From positions 124,001 to 188,000 of the forward strand of contig CAVUMB010000010.1 in assembly GCA_963742405.1 (NCBI GenBank): 64,000 nucleotides of DNA. Reading direction: 5' to 3'. Numbering within the stretch: position 1 is the stretch's first letter; the number at the start of each line of letters is the position of its first letter. The DNA is from JAGVSR01 sp963742405. Its GTDB lineage: Bacteria; Pseudomonadota; Alphaproteobacteria; Rhizobiales; Hyphomicrobiaceae. A model generated the notes under the pieces. The model searched no databases. It saw only the letters and a program-made list of their open reading frames with translations, and was not told the DNA's origin. The position numbers and the translations under genes are program-made. Of this stretch, positions 16,826 through 34,042 are shown one piece after another.

Positions 16826-18034
16826 TTACTCGACGATCTTCGTCACGACGCCGGCGCCGACGGTGCGGCCGCCTTCGCGGATGGCGAAGCGAACTTTTTC
16901 TTCCATGGCAATCGGAGACACCAGTTCCACGTCCATCGACACGTTGTCGCCCGGCATCACCATTTCCGTGCCTTCCGGCAGCGTCACCACACCCGTCACG
17001 TCCGTCGTGCGGAAGTAAAACTGCGGGCGATAGTTCGTGAAGAACGGCGTGTGACGGCCGCCCTCGTCCTTCGTCAGAATGTAGGCTTCCGCCTTGAACT
17101 TCTTGTGCGGCTTCACCGAGCCCGGCTTGGCCAGAACCTGGCCGCGCTCAACCGCTTCCTTGTCAATGCCGCGCAACAGGCAGCCGACGTTGTCGCCAGC
17201 TTCTCCGCTGTCGAGCAGCTTGCGGAACATTTCCACGCCCGTCACGACCGACTTCTGCGTATCGCGCAGGCCCACGATCTCGACTTCCTCGCCGACCTTG
17301 ATCACCCCGCGCTCAATGCGGCCCGTCACCACCGTGCCGCGACCCGAGATCGAGAAAACGTCTTCGATCGGCATCAGGAACGGCTGATCCTTCGGACGGT
17401 CCGGCAGAGGAATGTAGGTATCCAGAGCCTCATAAAGCTTCAGGATCGCTTCGTCCGCCAGCGGACCCTTCTCACCGTTCAGCGCCTTGATCGCAGCGCC
17501 CCGGATGATCGGCGTGTCGTCGCCCGGAAACTGGTACTTCGACAGAAGCTCGCGCACTTCCATCTCAACCAGGTCCAGAAGCTCTTCGTCTTCGACCACA
17601 TCGCACTTGTTCAAGAACACCACGATGTAGGGCACGCCGACCTGGCGGGCGAGCAGGATGTGCTCGCGCGTCTGCGGCATCGGACCGTCAACCGCCGACA
17701 CGACCAGGATCGCTCCGTCCATCTGAGCCGCACCCGTGATCATGTTCTTCACGTAGTCGGCGTGGCCCGGGCAGTCGACGTGCGCATAGTGCCGGTTCGG
17801 CGTCGCGTATTCCACATGCGACGTCGCAATCGTCAGGATCTTCGTCGGATCGCGACGGCCCTGGCTTTCCGAAGCCTTCGCAACTTCGTCATACGCAATC
17901 GACGTCGCCGTCCAGCCCCGGTCCGCAGAAACCTTCGTCAAAGCCGCCGTCAACGTCGTCTTGCCGTGGTCAACGTGCCCAATCGTGCCTACGTTGCAAT
18001 GCGGCTTGTTACGTTCGAATTTTGCCTTCGCCAT
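16826..18034 (-). CDS. tuf: Elongation factor Tu, copy 1 (variant switch I)
   Basis: 402 aa, a few residues longer than the E. coli protein. GTP-binding motifs are clear: GHVDHGKT (19-26), DCPGH (87-91) and NKCD (about 141). Domains 2 and 3 are normal (FLMPIEDVFSISGRGTVVTG, GRTVGAGVVTKIVE). The effector loop (switch I, about residues 50-72) does not have the canonical APEEKARGITI: it reads ASESQGRRDPTKILTIATS, keeping the Thr expected to coordinate magnesium but losing the preceding Arg-Gly. It follows fusA by 124 nt in the str operon. The coding sequence appears identical to the copy at 34.8-36.0 kb. Confidence 0.97.
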   Translation of the reverse strand: MAKAKFERNKPHCNVGTIGHVDHGKTTLTAALTKVSADRGWTATSIAYDEVAKASESQGRRDPTKILTIATSHVEYATPNRHYAHVDCPGHADYVKNMITGAAQMDGAILVVSAVDGPMPQTREHILLARQVGVPYIVVFLNKCDVVEDEELLDLVEMEVRELLSKYQFPGDDTPIIRGAAIKALNGEKGPLADEAILKLYEALDTYIPLPDRPKDQPFLMPIEDVFSISGRGTVVTGRIERGVIKVGEEVEIVGLRDTQKSVVTGVEMFRKLLDSGEAGDNVGCLLRGIDKEAVERGQVLAKPGSVKPHKKFKAEAYILTKDEGGRHTPFFTNYRPQFYFRTTDVTGVVTLPEGTEMVMPGDNVSMDVELVSPIAMEEKVRFAIREGGRTVGAGVVTKIVE

Positions 18035-18158
18035 CGTCGGCTCTCCACTTCAGTTGTCGTTCTGGGGCTCACGTGCCCCGATGATCTCGATCCATTCAAC
18101 CTCGGTGCCGGTCTCAGGCTCCGGCGTCGAAGTGGGGCTCTCCAACCCCTTAGTTCGT

Positions 18159-20249
18159 TCAGGCGTACTTCGCCTTGACTTCTTCGGCCACGTTGCGCGG
18201 CACGTCGGCATAGTGGGCGAACTGCATCGTGTAGGATGCGCGCCCCGTCGACATCGAGCGCAGCTGACTGACATACCCGAACATGTTGGCCAGTGGCACG
18301 AATGCGCGAATGACAGTGGCGTTACCACGCATCTGCTGATCGCGGATTTGGCCACGCCGACCATTGATGTCGCCGATAATGCCACCGACGAAATCAGCCG
18401 GCGTCACGACCTCCACGTCCATAATCGGCTCGAGAATCTTGATGCCGCCCTTCTCGCAACCTTCCTTCATGGCCGCGCGGGTCGCAATTTCGAAGGCGAT
18501 CGCCGACGAGTCCACTTCATGGAAGGCGCCGTCGTAAAGGGTGACCTTGGTGTCGACAATCGGGAAGCCGATCAGCACACCATTTCCCCAAACCGAGGCA
18601 ACACCCTTTTCGACGCCGGGAATGTATTCCTTCGGTACGGTACCGCCGACGATCTCGGTCTCGAACTCGTTGCCCTTGCCGGTTTCGTTCGGCTCGAGGC
18701 GCAGCTTGACGCGGGCAAACTGGCCCGTACCGCCCGACTGCTTCTTGTGCGTGTAATCGATATCGGCGCTGCGCGCGAGCGTCTCGCGGTATGCGACCTG
18801 CGGCTGGCCGACATCGGCCTCGACGCCGTAGGTCCGCTTCAGGATGTCGACCTTAATGTCGAGATGAAGTTCGCCCATGCCCTTCAGAATGGTTTCGCCC
18901 GACTCCTGGTCGACGGAGACGCGGAACGAAGGGTCCTCGATCGCCATCGTGTTCAGGGCGATCGCCATCTTTTCCTGGTCGGCCTTGGTCTTGGGCACAA
19001 TCGAGAGATTGATGACGGGTTCGGGGAAATCCATCTTCTCAAGAATGACGGGCTTGGCCGGATCGCACAGCGTTTCGCCCGTGCGCACATCCTTCATGCC
19101 CTGCAAGGCGACGATGTCGCCCGCGAACGCTTCCTTGATTTCTTCGCGATCGGCGGCGTGCATGAGGTACATGCGGCCAGCACGCTCTTTCTTGTCACGT
19201 GACGTGTTGGCCAACGCCATTCCCTGCTCGAGCTTGCCCGAGTAGATGCGGCAGAACGTGATTGAACCGACGTGCTCAAAGCTCATGATCTTGAACGCGA
19301 TCATGGCGAGAGGATCTTCATCCACCGGCCGGCGCGGCAACTCGTTGCCGGTCTTGGGATCAATGCCGCTGTATGCTTCGCGATCCGAAGGTGCGGGGAG
19401 GAAATCGACTACAGCGTCGAGCAGAAGCTGGACGCCCTTGTTCTTGAAGGCCGAGCCGCACATCATCGGATAGAACGTGCGCGTGATCGTCGCTTTTCGG
19501 ATGAGCCGGCGGATCGTGGCTTCGTCGGGCTCGACGCCATCGAGGTAGGTTTCCATGACCGAGTCGTCCATCTCGACGGCGGCTTCGATCATGGCGGCGC
19601 GGAATTCAATCGCCTTGTCGAGGAGATCAGCGGGAATCTCACTCTTGATCATCTTGGAATCTTTGCCGTCACCGTCCCAGGTGATGGCCTTCATTTCGAT
19701 GAGATCGACAACGCCTTTAAAATCGCTCTCGGCGCCGATCGGAATCTGCAGCGGAACCGCGCGGGCGCCAAGCTTGTCCTTGATGTCGGCCAGGCACATG
19801 AAAAAGTCAGCGCCGGTCTTGTCCATCTTGTTGGAGAAGATAATGCGCGGAACATTGTACTTGTCGCCCTGGCGCCAGACGGTCTCCGTCTGCGGTTCGA
19901 CGCCTTGATTGCTGTCGAGAACACACACCGCGCCATCCAGTACGCGCAGCGACCGCTCGACTTCGATGGTGAAGTCGACGTGGCCGGGCGTGTCGATGAT
20001 GTTCAGGCGGCGCTTGCGGCCGTCGCGGCCGGGCCAGAAACAGGTCGTGGCCGCGGACGTGATCGTGATCCCGCGCTCTGCTTCCTGCTCCATGAAGTCC
20101 ATCGTCGCGGCGCCGTCATGGACTTCGCCGATCTTGTAGGACTTGCCGGTGTAATAGAGGATCCGCTCGGTCGTGGTTGTCTTTCCAGCATCAATATGAG
20201 CCATGATGCCGAAGTTGCGGTAGTCCTCGATCGCGTATTGACGGGCCAT
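18159..20249 (-). CDS. fusA: Elongation factor G
   Basis: 696 aa. GTPase motifs are AHIDAGKTT (17-25), ERGITITSAATT (switch I), DTPGHVDF and NKMDKTGAD, followed by domains II-V, the last including GGIIGDINGRRGQIRDQQM at the ribosome-contacting end. EF-G drives translocation and, with RRF, ribosome recycling. It lies 33 nt after rpsG. The family's usual length, with no break, unlike its neighbour rpsG. Confidence 0.98.
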   Translation of the reverse strand: MARQYAIEDYRNFGIMAHIDAGKTTTTERILYYTGKSYKIGEVHDGAATMDFMEQEAERGITITSAATTCFWPGRDGRKRRLNIIDTPGHVDFTIEVERSLRVLDGAVCVLDSNQGVEPQTETVWRQGDKYNVPRIIFSNKMDKTGADFFMCLADIKDKLGARAVPLQIPIGAESDFKGVVDLIEMKAITWDGDGKDSKMIKSEIPADLLDKAIEFRAAMIEAAVEMDDSVMETYLDGVEPDEATIRRLIRKATITRTFYPMMCGSAFKNKGVQLLLDAVVDFLPAPSDREAYSGIDPKTGNELPRRPVDEDPLAMIAFKIMSFEHVGSITFCRIYSGKLEQGMALANTSRDKKERAGRMYLMHAADREEIKEAFAGDIVALQGMKDVRTGETLCDPAKPVILEKMDFPEPVINLSIVPKTKADQEKMAIALNTMAIEDPSFRVSVDQESGETILKGMGELHLDIKVDILKRTYGVEADVGQPQVAYRETLARSADIDYTHKKQSGGTGQFARVKLRLEPNETGKGNEFETEIVGGTVPKEYIPGVEKGVASVWGNGVLIGFPIVDTKVTLYDGAFHEVDSSAIAFEIATRAAMKEGCEKGGIKILEPIMDVEVVTPADFVGGIIGDINGRRGQIRDQQMRGNATVIRAFVPLANMFGYVSQLRSMSTGRASYTMQFAHYADVPRNVAEEVKAKYA

Positions 20250-20282
20250 GATGGTCCTCGAAATCTCAAAAGTCGAACGGCC

Positions 20283-20754
20283 TTACCAGCGGTAGTGCGA
20301 GAAGGCGCGGTTGGCGTCGGCCATCTTGTGCGTGTCCTCGCGCTTCTTCACGGCGGAGCCGCGGTTCTGCGAGGCGTCGAGCAGTTCGCCCGACAGACGG
20401 TCGACCATCGTGTTTTCGTTGCGGCCACGGGCGGCGCTAATGATCCAGCGGATGGCGAGGGCCTGCCGGCGCTCGGTGCGAACTTCGACCGGCACCTGGT
20501 AGGTCGCGCCGCCGACACGCCGCGAGCGAACTTCCACTGCCGGCATGACATTTTCGAGCGCCTGATGAAACATGGCGAGCGGGTCGGACTTGGCCTTCTT
20601 TTCCATCGAGTTCGAGCGCGCCATAAACAATGCGCTCGGCCGTGGATTTCTTGCCTTCCTTCATGACCGCGTTCATGAACTTCGACAGAACGAGGTCAGC
20701 AAACTTCGGGTCAGGATTGACCTCGCGCTTCTCGGCTTTGTGACGGCGGGACAT
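20283..20754 (-). CDS. rpsG: 30S ribosomal protein S7, broken by one apparent base insertion
   Basis: The first frame (start 20754) reads MSRRHKAEKREVNPDPKFAD through ERIVYGALE and then goes out of frame; the second frame carries MEKKAKSDPLAMFHQALENV and RSRRVGGATYQVPVEVRTER to the end. The 472-nt span is 3n+1, and removing one base at about 20613-20618 gives exactly 156 aa, the usual S7 length. S7 nucleates 30S head assembly. It is essential, so the shift is read as a sequence error. rpsL lies 25 nt upstream. Confidence 0.93.
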
Positions 20755-20779
20755 AGCTGTCTTCCCTTAATTCGAACGA

Positions 20780-21151
20780 TCACTTCGGACGCTTGGCGCC
20801 GTACTTCGAACGGCGCTGGCGACGGGCGGAAACGCCCTGGGTATCGAGCACACCGCGCAGGATGTGATAGCGCACGCCCGGCAAATCCTTGACGCGACCG
20901 CCGCGGATGAGCACCACGGAGTGCTCCTGCAGGTTATGGCCTTCGCCCGGGATGTAGCCGATCACCTCAAAACCGTTGGTGAGACGGATCTTGGCGACCT
21001 TGCGCAGCGCCGAGTTCGGCTTCTTCGGGGTCGTGGTGTAGACGCGGGTGCAGACGCCACGCTTCTGCGGGCAATGCTCCATGTGCCGCGACTTCTCGCG
21101 GTACGTCTTGGGGTGCCGGGGCTTCCGGATAAGCTGTTGTATTGTCGGCAT
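20780..21151 (-). CDS. rpsL: 30S ribosomal protein S12
   Basis: 123 aa from the ATG at 21151 (MPTIQQLIRKPRHPK); a longer in-frame reading upstream is not family-like. The decoding-site lysine in TTPKKPNSALRK and the one in GGRVKDLPGVRYH are both the wild-type, streptomycin-sensitive residues; the Asp after the second is the site of methylthiolation in E. coli. First gene of the str operon, preceded by a strong promoter about 240-270 nt upstream. Confidence 0.97.
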   Translation of the reverse strand: MPTIQQLIRKPRHPKTYREKSRHMEHCPQKRGVCTRVYTTTPKKPNSALRKVAKIRLTNGFEVIGYIPGEGHNLQEHSVVLIRGGRVKDLPGVRYHILRGVLDTQGVSARRQRRSKYGAKRPK

Positions 21152-21395
21152 TCGCCTCGTCCGTCGTTGGGCGAATGCCGGCAACAAGCCGCACAAACGC
21201 CAAGCCGATCCTGCCTGGCCACGCGGCATGCGCGGCCTGACACGAAAAAACCAGAGGATCGTCCAGTCCGCCATGACAGCGCCCCGGAGATCTTGGTCCA
21301 GAAATGTCCTCTGCTTAGAGACGACAGTGTTTAGGTCCGTTATACGGCGCAGATAAATGCGCGAACGGCCTACGACCTACCGTGAGAGTGGGCTG

Positions 21396-21424
21396 TCTAT
21401 ATACAGAGCCCAATGCGCGGTCAA
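21396..21424 (-). promoter_or_regulatory. Sigma-70 type promoter of the rpsL-rpsG-fusA-tuf operon
   Basis: On the minus strand TTGACC (21424-21419) is separated by exactly 17 nt from TATAGA (21401-21396), a near-consensus vegetative promoter. It gives a leader of roughly 240 nt before rpsL. The rest of the 21152-21499 gap shows no gene. The placement between the rpoC terminator and rpsL supports the call. Confidence 0.75.
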
Positions 21425-21499
21425 CACCCGGCGGGCAAGCCGTTGCACTTTTTTGGCAAAACACGCGAACCCAGCGCGTCATTTCGCAGCCAAACCGCT

Positions 21500-21536
21500 G
21501 CGGCAAAAGAAACGGCCGCCCGGTAGGGCGGCCGTT
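21500..21536 (-). terminator. Rho-independent terminator after rpoC
   Basis: A perfect 11-bp GC-rich stem (AACGGCCGCCC / GGGCGGCCGTT, 21511-21536, 4-nt loop) is followed on the minus strand by TCTTTT. It lies 33 nt past the rpoC stop and separates the rpoBC transcript from the str operon promoter. Confidence 0.85.
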
Positions 21537-21569
21537 CACATCTTAGCGAGCGAGCCGTGGGCGCAATCC

Positions 21570-25784
<4,215 letters not shown>

Positions 25785-25800
25785 CGGCTCTTGTCTCCTC

Positions 25801-25881
25801 GGGGAGCGTTTCAGGAAAAACGCCCCGGAAAAATTCGGGCAGTGCGTCTAGCCCCTCTCCCCATCGAAAACGATGGGGAGA
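25801..25881. other. Two hairpins in the rpoB-rpoC gap
   Basis: 25856-25881 is a perfect 11-bp stem (TCTCCCCATCG / CGATGGGGAGA) with an AAAA loop, followed by TTTTT only on the plus strand; 25801-25826 holds a second, bulged stem (GGGG..CGTTT / AAACG..CCCC). On the coding (minus) strand neither has a U-tract, so they more likely mark an RNA processing site or a REP-like repeat than a terminator inside the operon. Confidence 0.5.
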
Positions 25882-25892
25882 AGGGCATGTTT

Positions 25893-30047
<4,155 letters not shown>

Positions 30048-30214
30048 GTCCGCTCCTCGTTTCATCTTGCGCGGATCGCGATCCCGCGCTTCATTGCTTC
30101 ATCTGCACGTGGGGCCCGCCGGCCCCGCGCCGAAAACCGCTTCTGGAAACGGCTCACCGGAAGGCCCGCTGCGCGGCTTGCGCCCCGCAAAGACCCTCCG
30201 GAAAGACGTTTTTA

Positions 30215-30310
30215 GTCGTGCCCGGCGACACCGCTCCGCGAAGCCGGCCGCCGGACACACTTTCAGGTCGTGCCAGGCGACACCGCTCCGCGGAGCCGGC
30301 CGCCGGACAC
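30215..30310. repeat. Two 44-bp direct repeats in the rplL-rpoB gap
   Basis: 30215-30258 and 30267-30310 are near-identical (two mismatches), 52 bp apart start to start. Each begins GTCGTGCC and contains CCGCTCCGCG followed by GCCGGCCGCCGGACAC, so each copy can fold on itself. They sit just after the rplL stop, where E. coli has the attenuator and RNase III site that set rpoBC expression relative to rplJL. Confidence 0.75.
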
Positions 30311-30317
30311 GGAGTGC

Positions 30318-30692
30318 TTACTTCAGTTCGACCTTGGCGCCCTGGTCTTCGAGCTGCTTCTTGAGCTTGGCAGCTTCGTCCTTGGAGACACCGTCCTTGA
30401 CGGTCTTGCCGCCGGCCTCGACGAGGTCCTTGGCTTCCTTGAGCCCAAGACCCGTGATGGCGCGGACTTCCTTGATGACGTTGATCTTCTTGTCGCCGCC
30501 GGCCACGAGAATGACCGAGAACTCGGTCTGTTCTTCAACGGGTGCAGCGGCCGCAGCAGCGGGAGCCGCCGACACGGCGACGGCAGCAGCCGCCGAAACG
30601 CCCCACTTTTCTTCGAGAAGCTTGGCGAGGTCAGCGGCTTCCAGAACGGTGAGCGACGACAAGTCGTCGACGATCTTTTCTAACTTGGACAT
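30318..30692 (-). CDS. rplL: 50S ribosomal protein L7/L12
   Basis: 124 aa. N-terminal dimerisation helix pair (SKLEKIVDDLSSLTVLEAAD), an Ala-rich hinge, then the factor-binding domain with VRAITGLGLKEAKDLVEAGG and GVSKDEAAKLKKQLEDQGAK. It forms the multicopy stalk that recruits EF-Tu and EF-G. 82 nt after rplJ. Confidence 0.98.
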   Translation of the reverse strand: MSKLEKIVDDLSSLTVLEAADLAKLLEEKWGVSAAAAVAVSAAPAAAAAAPVEEQTEFSVILVAGGDKKINVIKEVRAITGLGLKEAKDLVEAGGKTVKDGVSKDEAAKLKKQLEDQGAKVELK

Positions 30693-30774
30693 TCGATTTT
30701 TCCTTCCGGTTTGAACTTTTGAGCGCGGGCTTTCGTCAGAAGAACCCGCGTGGATTGCTCATTTGACCACTTGC

Positions 30775-31293
30775 CTAGGCAGCGTCGCCCTGAGACGCCT
30801 TGGCCTGGATGACACGTGCAAGCTGGCCACCCGGCTCCTTGATCGTGCGGGCGATCTTCGTCGCCGGCGCGTTCAGGATACCGATCAGCTGGGCACGCAG
30901 TTCATCGAGCGAAGGCAGCTCTGCGAGCGCTTTCACGCCCTTCGCATCAAGCACCGTCTTGCCCATCGCGCCGCCCAGGATCACGAGCTTGTCGTTACCC
31001 TTGGCATAGGCGACCGTCGCTTTCGCGGCGGCGATCGGATCCTTCGAGAAGGCCAGTACGGTCGGCCCCTTCAGCAAATCCGAAATGTCGGCAGTCGGCG
31101 TGTCCTTGATTGCGAGCTGCACCAGCTTGTTTTTGGCCACCTTCACGGTACCGCCCGCCTCTTTGACGACGCGACGGAACTCCGCGGATTGGGCAGCCAC
31201 CATGCCGGTGTTGTGGGCGACCACCACCACGCCCGTGTCGTTGAACACGGTATGGAGACGGTCGATGAGCTCACGTTTCGCGGCTCTATCCAC
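30775..31293 (-). CDS. rplJ: 50S ribosomal protein L10
   Basis: 172 aa. MDRAAKRELIDRLHTVFNDT opens the rRNA-binding domain; KVAKNKLVQLAIKDT and the C-terminal helix ending QAKASQGDAA complete it. L10 anchors the L7/L12 dimers to 23S rRNA and, with L12, represses its own operon in other bacteria by binding the leader. The 347-nt gap upstream fits such a leader. Confidence 0.97.
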   Translation of the reverse strand: MDRAAKRELIDRLHTVFNDTGVVVVAHNTGMVAAQSAEFRRVVKEAGGTVKVAKNKLVQLAIKDTPTADISDLLKGPTVLAFSKDPIAAAKATVAYAKGNDKLVILGGAMGKTVLDAKGVKALAELPSLDELRAQLIGILNAPATKIARTIKEPGGQLARVIQAKASQGDAA

Positions 31294-31640
31294 TGCTCAC
31301 TCCTTGTTGCGAGATCGACCGGGATGGCCGTCTCGCGGGTTGCACCAGCTGCATGCGCCCGTTTCCGGGACCATGCAGCGCTTTGTCTGTCCTGCCGCGC
31401 GTGCCTTCAAGCGAAGGACGACACGGTGCTGACCCAGAAGTTTCAAACCGGAATGGAATGCGCTTGCGCACGTTCTTTTCCGGGTCGCTTCTGTCTCATG
31501 CGGGCCCGCTTCGAAAAGCGGTTCAATACGGTTTCCCGTCACCCACAGTCTCGGACAGTCGAACCGGAGCGCTCGGCGATGAAGCCACCCGCTCCGGGCC
31601 ACCCGGACTTCAATCCGGATGCAGTGAGGGACAGGCAGCC
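31294..31640 (-). promoter_or_regulatory. Probable rplJ-rplL leader region (no gene seen)
   Basis: 347 nt between rplA and rplJ carry no plausible CDS. The position matches the L10 leader found in many bacteria, which binds the L10-L12 complex and tunes translation of rplJL. I did not derive a secondary structure, so the call rests on position and size only. Confidence 0.45.
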
Positions 31641-32393
31641 TTAGTTGGCTGCCGGCCCCGAAGACACAGAAGACGTCTCGATCTTGACGCCCGGACCCAT
31701 GGTCGAGGACAGCGAGACTTTCTTCACATACGTTCCCTTGGAGCCGGCGGGCTTGGCCTTCACCACGGCATCGACGAATGCCTTGATGTTTTCGACCAGC
31801 GCCTTCTCCGTAAAGCTCGCCTTGCCGACGCCGGCATGCACGATGCCGGCCTTCTCGACACGAAATTCCACCGAACCGCCCTTGGCGCCCTTGACGGCGC
31901 CGACGACGTCCATGGTGACGGTGCCGACGCGCGGGTTCGGCATCAGGCCGCGCGGACCCAGCACCTTACCCAGACGACCGACGAGACCCATCATGTCCGG
32001 CGTCGCGATGCAGCGATCGAAATTGATCTGCCCCTTCGACACCGTCTCGACCAGATCCTCGGCACCGACGACGTCGGCGCCTGCAGCTTTCGCCTCTTCC
32101 GCCTTCGCGCCGCGAGCGAACACGGCAACACGCGCCGTACGGCCCGAGCCGTTCGGCAGGTTGCACACGCCGCGAACCATCTGGTCGGCATGCTTGGGGT
32201 CGACGCCAAGGTTCATCGAAAGCTCGATTGTCTCATCGAACTTCGCCTTCGCACGTTCCTTGATCAGCTTCACCGCTTCGTCGATGCCGTATGCCTTCGA
32301 CGGATCGACACCCTTCGCGATCGCGAAAGCGCGCTTGCCTCCTGCAATTCGAGTGGCCTTCAAGTCGGCTTCATTCACGTTGCTCTTTGCCAT
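31641..32393 (-). CDS. rplA: 50S ribosomal protein L1
   Basis: 250 aa, slightly longer than usual because of a Ser/Ala-rich end (TSSVSSGPAAN). L1 motifs include KFDETIELSMNLGVDPKHAD and DMMGLVGRLGKVLGPRGLMP plus NIKAFVDAVVKAKPAGSKG. L1 forms the mobile stalk that ejects E-site tRNA and is also the repressor of the rplKA operon in E. coli. It starts 4 nt after the rplK stop. Confidence 0.97.
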   Translation of the reverse strand: MAKSNVNEADLKATRIAGGKRAFAIAKGVDPSKAYGIDEAVKLIKERAKAKFDETIELSMNLGVDPKHADQMVRGVCNLPNGSGRTARVAVFARGAKAEEAKAAGADVVGAEDLVETVSKGQINFDRCIATPDMMGLVGRLGKVLGPRGLMPNPRVGTVTMDVVGAVKGAKGGSVEFRVEKAGIVHAGVGKASFTEKALVENIKAFVDAVVKAKPAGSKGTYVKKVSLSSTMGPGVKIETSSVSSGPAAN

Positions 32394-32397
32394 CAGA

Positions 32398-32844
32398 TTA
32401 CTCCACCACCTTGAGGCCCATCGAACGGGCGGAGCCTGCCATCGTCTTGGCAGCCTGATCGAGATCGTTCGTGTTCATGTCCTTCATCTTCAGCTTCGCA
32501 ATATCGCGCAACTGCGCCATCGAGATCTCGCCGGCCACATCGCGGCCGGGATTCTTTGAACCCGAACCTGGCTTGCCGGTCGGCTTCATGCCGGCAGCTT
32601 TCTTAATGAGAAAGGTTGCCGGTGGCGTGCGCATCTCGAACGTGAACGAGCGGTCGGAGTAGACCGTGATCTTCACCGGAATCGGCGTGCCCTGCTCGAG
32701 TTCCTTCGTCTTTGCATTGAAGGATTTGCAGAATTCCATAATGTTCACACCGCGCTGACCGAGCGCGGGGCCGATGGGTGGTGCCGGGTTGGCGGCGCCT
32801 GCAGGCACCTGCAGGTTAATGTAGCCGTCGATTTTCTTTGCCAT
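32398..32844 (-). CDS. rplK: 50S ribosomal protein L11
   Basis: 148 aa. GYINLQVPAGAANPAPPIGP with ALGQRGVNIMEFCK is the thiostrepton-binding N-terminal domain; the C-terminal rRNA-binding domain has SMGLKVVE at its end. L11 is needed for RelA activation and release factor function. It is 208 nt downstream of nusG. Confidence 0.97.
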   Translation of the reverse strand: MAKKIDGYINLQVPAGAANPAPPIGPALGQRGVNIMEFCKSFNAKTKELEQGTPIPVKITVYSDRSFTFEMRTPPATFLIKKAAGMKPTGKPGSGSKNPGRDVAGEISMAQLRDIAKLKMKDMNTNDLDQAAKTMAGSARSMGLKVVE

Positions 32845-33052
32845 GTGTTCCCCTGGAACTTACCGGATCGCGGGTTTCGCCCGTCATCCGAGGGTTAGCG
32901 GTCGAGCGAGCCTTCAACGCTGATGACAGCAATTCAGGCTCTCCCGCGGGAATCCGCCTTGCTGGTCGTAACAACCGGCGAGGCGGGTCTCATCCGGCGC
33001 ACGCGCCGGAAGCCATTAAACCGCTCTCGCTTGAGAACGGCTTTGTTTATCT

Positions 33053-33589
33053 CTAGCTGGCGACTTTCTCCACCTGCTGGAACTCGAGTTCGACCGGCGT
33101 CTTGCGGCCGAAGATCGAGACGCCGACCTTGAGCCGCGAGCGCTCGCCGTCGACTTCCTCCACCTCACCCTGAAACGACGCGAAGGGACCATCGATCACC
33201 TTCACCTGTTCGCCGATCTCGTAGATGATCGACGGGGCCGGGCGTTCCACGCCATCCTTGACCTGGTTGAGGATGCGCATGGCTTCCTCTTCCGGGATTG
33301 GCATGGGCTTGTTGTCTGCACCGAGGAAGCCCGTCACCTTCGGTGTATTCTTGATCAGCAGAAAGCCGGGGTCGGTCATCTCCATCTTGACGAGCACATA
33401 GCCCGGGAGAAACTTCCGCTCGGCGTGAATTTTGCGGCCGCGCTTCACTTCGATGACATCTTCCGTCGGCACCATCACTTCGTCGATGAGGTGCTCAAGA
33501 CCCGATGTCTTCGCCCGCTCCTTGATGGCGTCGGCCACCTTGCGTTCGAAATTCGTATAGGCATGGACAATGTACCAGCGCTTGGACAT
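33053..33589 (-). CDS. nusG: Transcription termination/antitermination protein NusG
   Basis: 178 aa. The NGN domain starts MSKRWYIVHAYTNFERKVAD and includes RKFLPGYVLVKMEMTDPGF; the KOW domain starts at GEQVKVIDGPFASFQGEVEE. NusG binds RNA polymerase to reduce pausing and links it to Rho or to S10 on the ribosome. It follows secE by 56 nt, the standard order. Confidence 0.97.
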   Translation of the reverse strand: MSKRWYIVHAYTNFERKVADAIKERAKTSGLEHLIDEVMVPTEDVIEVKRGRKIHAERKFLPGYVLVKMEMTDPGFLLIKNTPKVTGFLGADNKPMPIPEEEAMRILNQVKDGVERPAPSIIYEIGEQVKVIDGPFASFQGEVEEVDGERSRLKVGVSIFGRKTPVELEFQQVEKVAS

Positions 33590-33645
33590 GTGTCGCGTGT
33601 TCTCTCGTCTCGGTGTGCGGAATCGAGCTAGGCTTTACGTAACGG

Positions 33646-33843
33646 TCAGCGTCCGAGACTGAGGACCATCTTGATGAACCACCCCAAGATCTGATCGGCG
33701 GCAAGAAAGAACAAGGCCGCCAGCGTCACCATGAAGATGACCATCAGCGTGGTGACCCACACTTCTTTCCAGGTCGGCCAAGTGACCTTGGCGACTTCCT
33801 GCCGAACCTCTTGGATGAACTGCAACGGGTTATACATCGCCAT
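33646..33843 (-). CDS. secE: Preprotein translocase subunit SecE
   Basis: 65 aa from the ATG at 33843 (a second in-frame ATG at 33837 is equally possible). This is the short, single-helix SecE of most bacteria. The conserved amphipathic helix reads FIQEVRQEVAKVTWPTWKEV, followed by one membrane segment (LMVIFMVTLAALFFLAADQI). It clamps SecY. The upstream in-frame extension overlaps no family feature. It lies between tRNA-Trp and nusG. Confidence 0.95.
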   Translation of the reverse strand: MAMYNPLQFIQEVRQEVAKVTWPTWKEVWVTTLMVIFMVTLAALFFLAADQILGWFIKMVLSLGR

Positions 33844-33966
33844 CGAAGCTGTCTTCACCGGGCGCATGCGACAAAACAGCACAGCGCCGCCGGAGGTCCC
33901 CTCCAGAAGCGCCGTCCCATCAGAACCGGCCCGGCGCCCTCGCCGCGAGCCCGCTCGCAATTCAAA

Positions 33967-34042
33967 TGGCAGGGGCGGCAGGTCTCGAACCTGCGACCTT
34001 CGGTTTTGGAGACCGACGCTCTACCAATTGAGCTACACCCCT
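33967..34042 (-). tRNA. tRNA-Trp (anticodon CCA)
   Basis: 76 nt on the minus strand. The acceptor stem is AGGGGTG with CGCCCCT, the anticodon loop CTCCAAA is centred on CCA, a T-loop GGTTCGAGACC is present, and the 3' CCA is encoded (33967-33969). It sits just upstream of secE-nusG, as in many bacteria. Confidence 0.97.

Noticed and set aside
18060..18158. Possible second promoter for tuf between fusA and tuf copy 1
   Set aside because: I found no -35/-10 pair of acceptable quality in this 124-nt gap on the minus strand.
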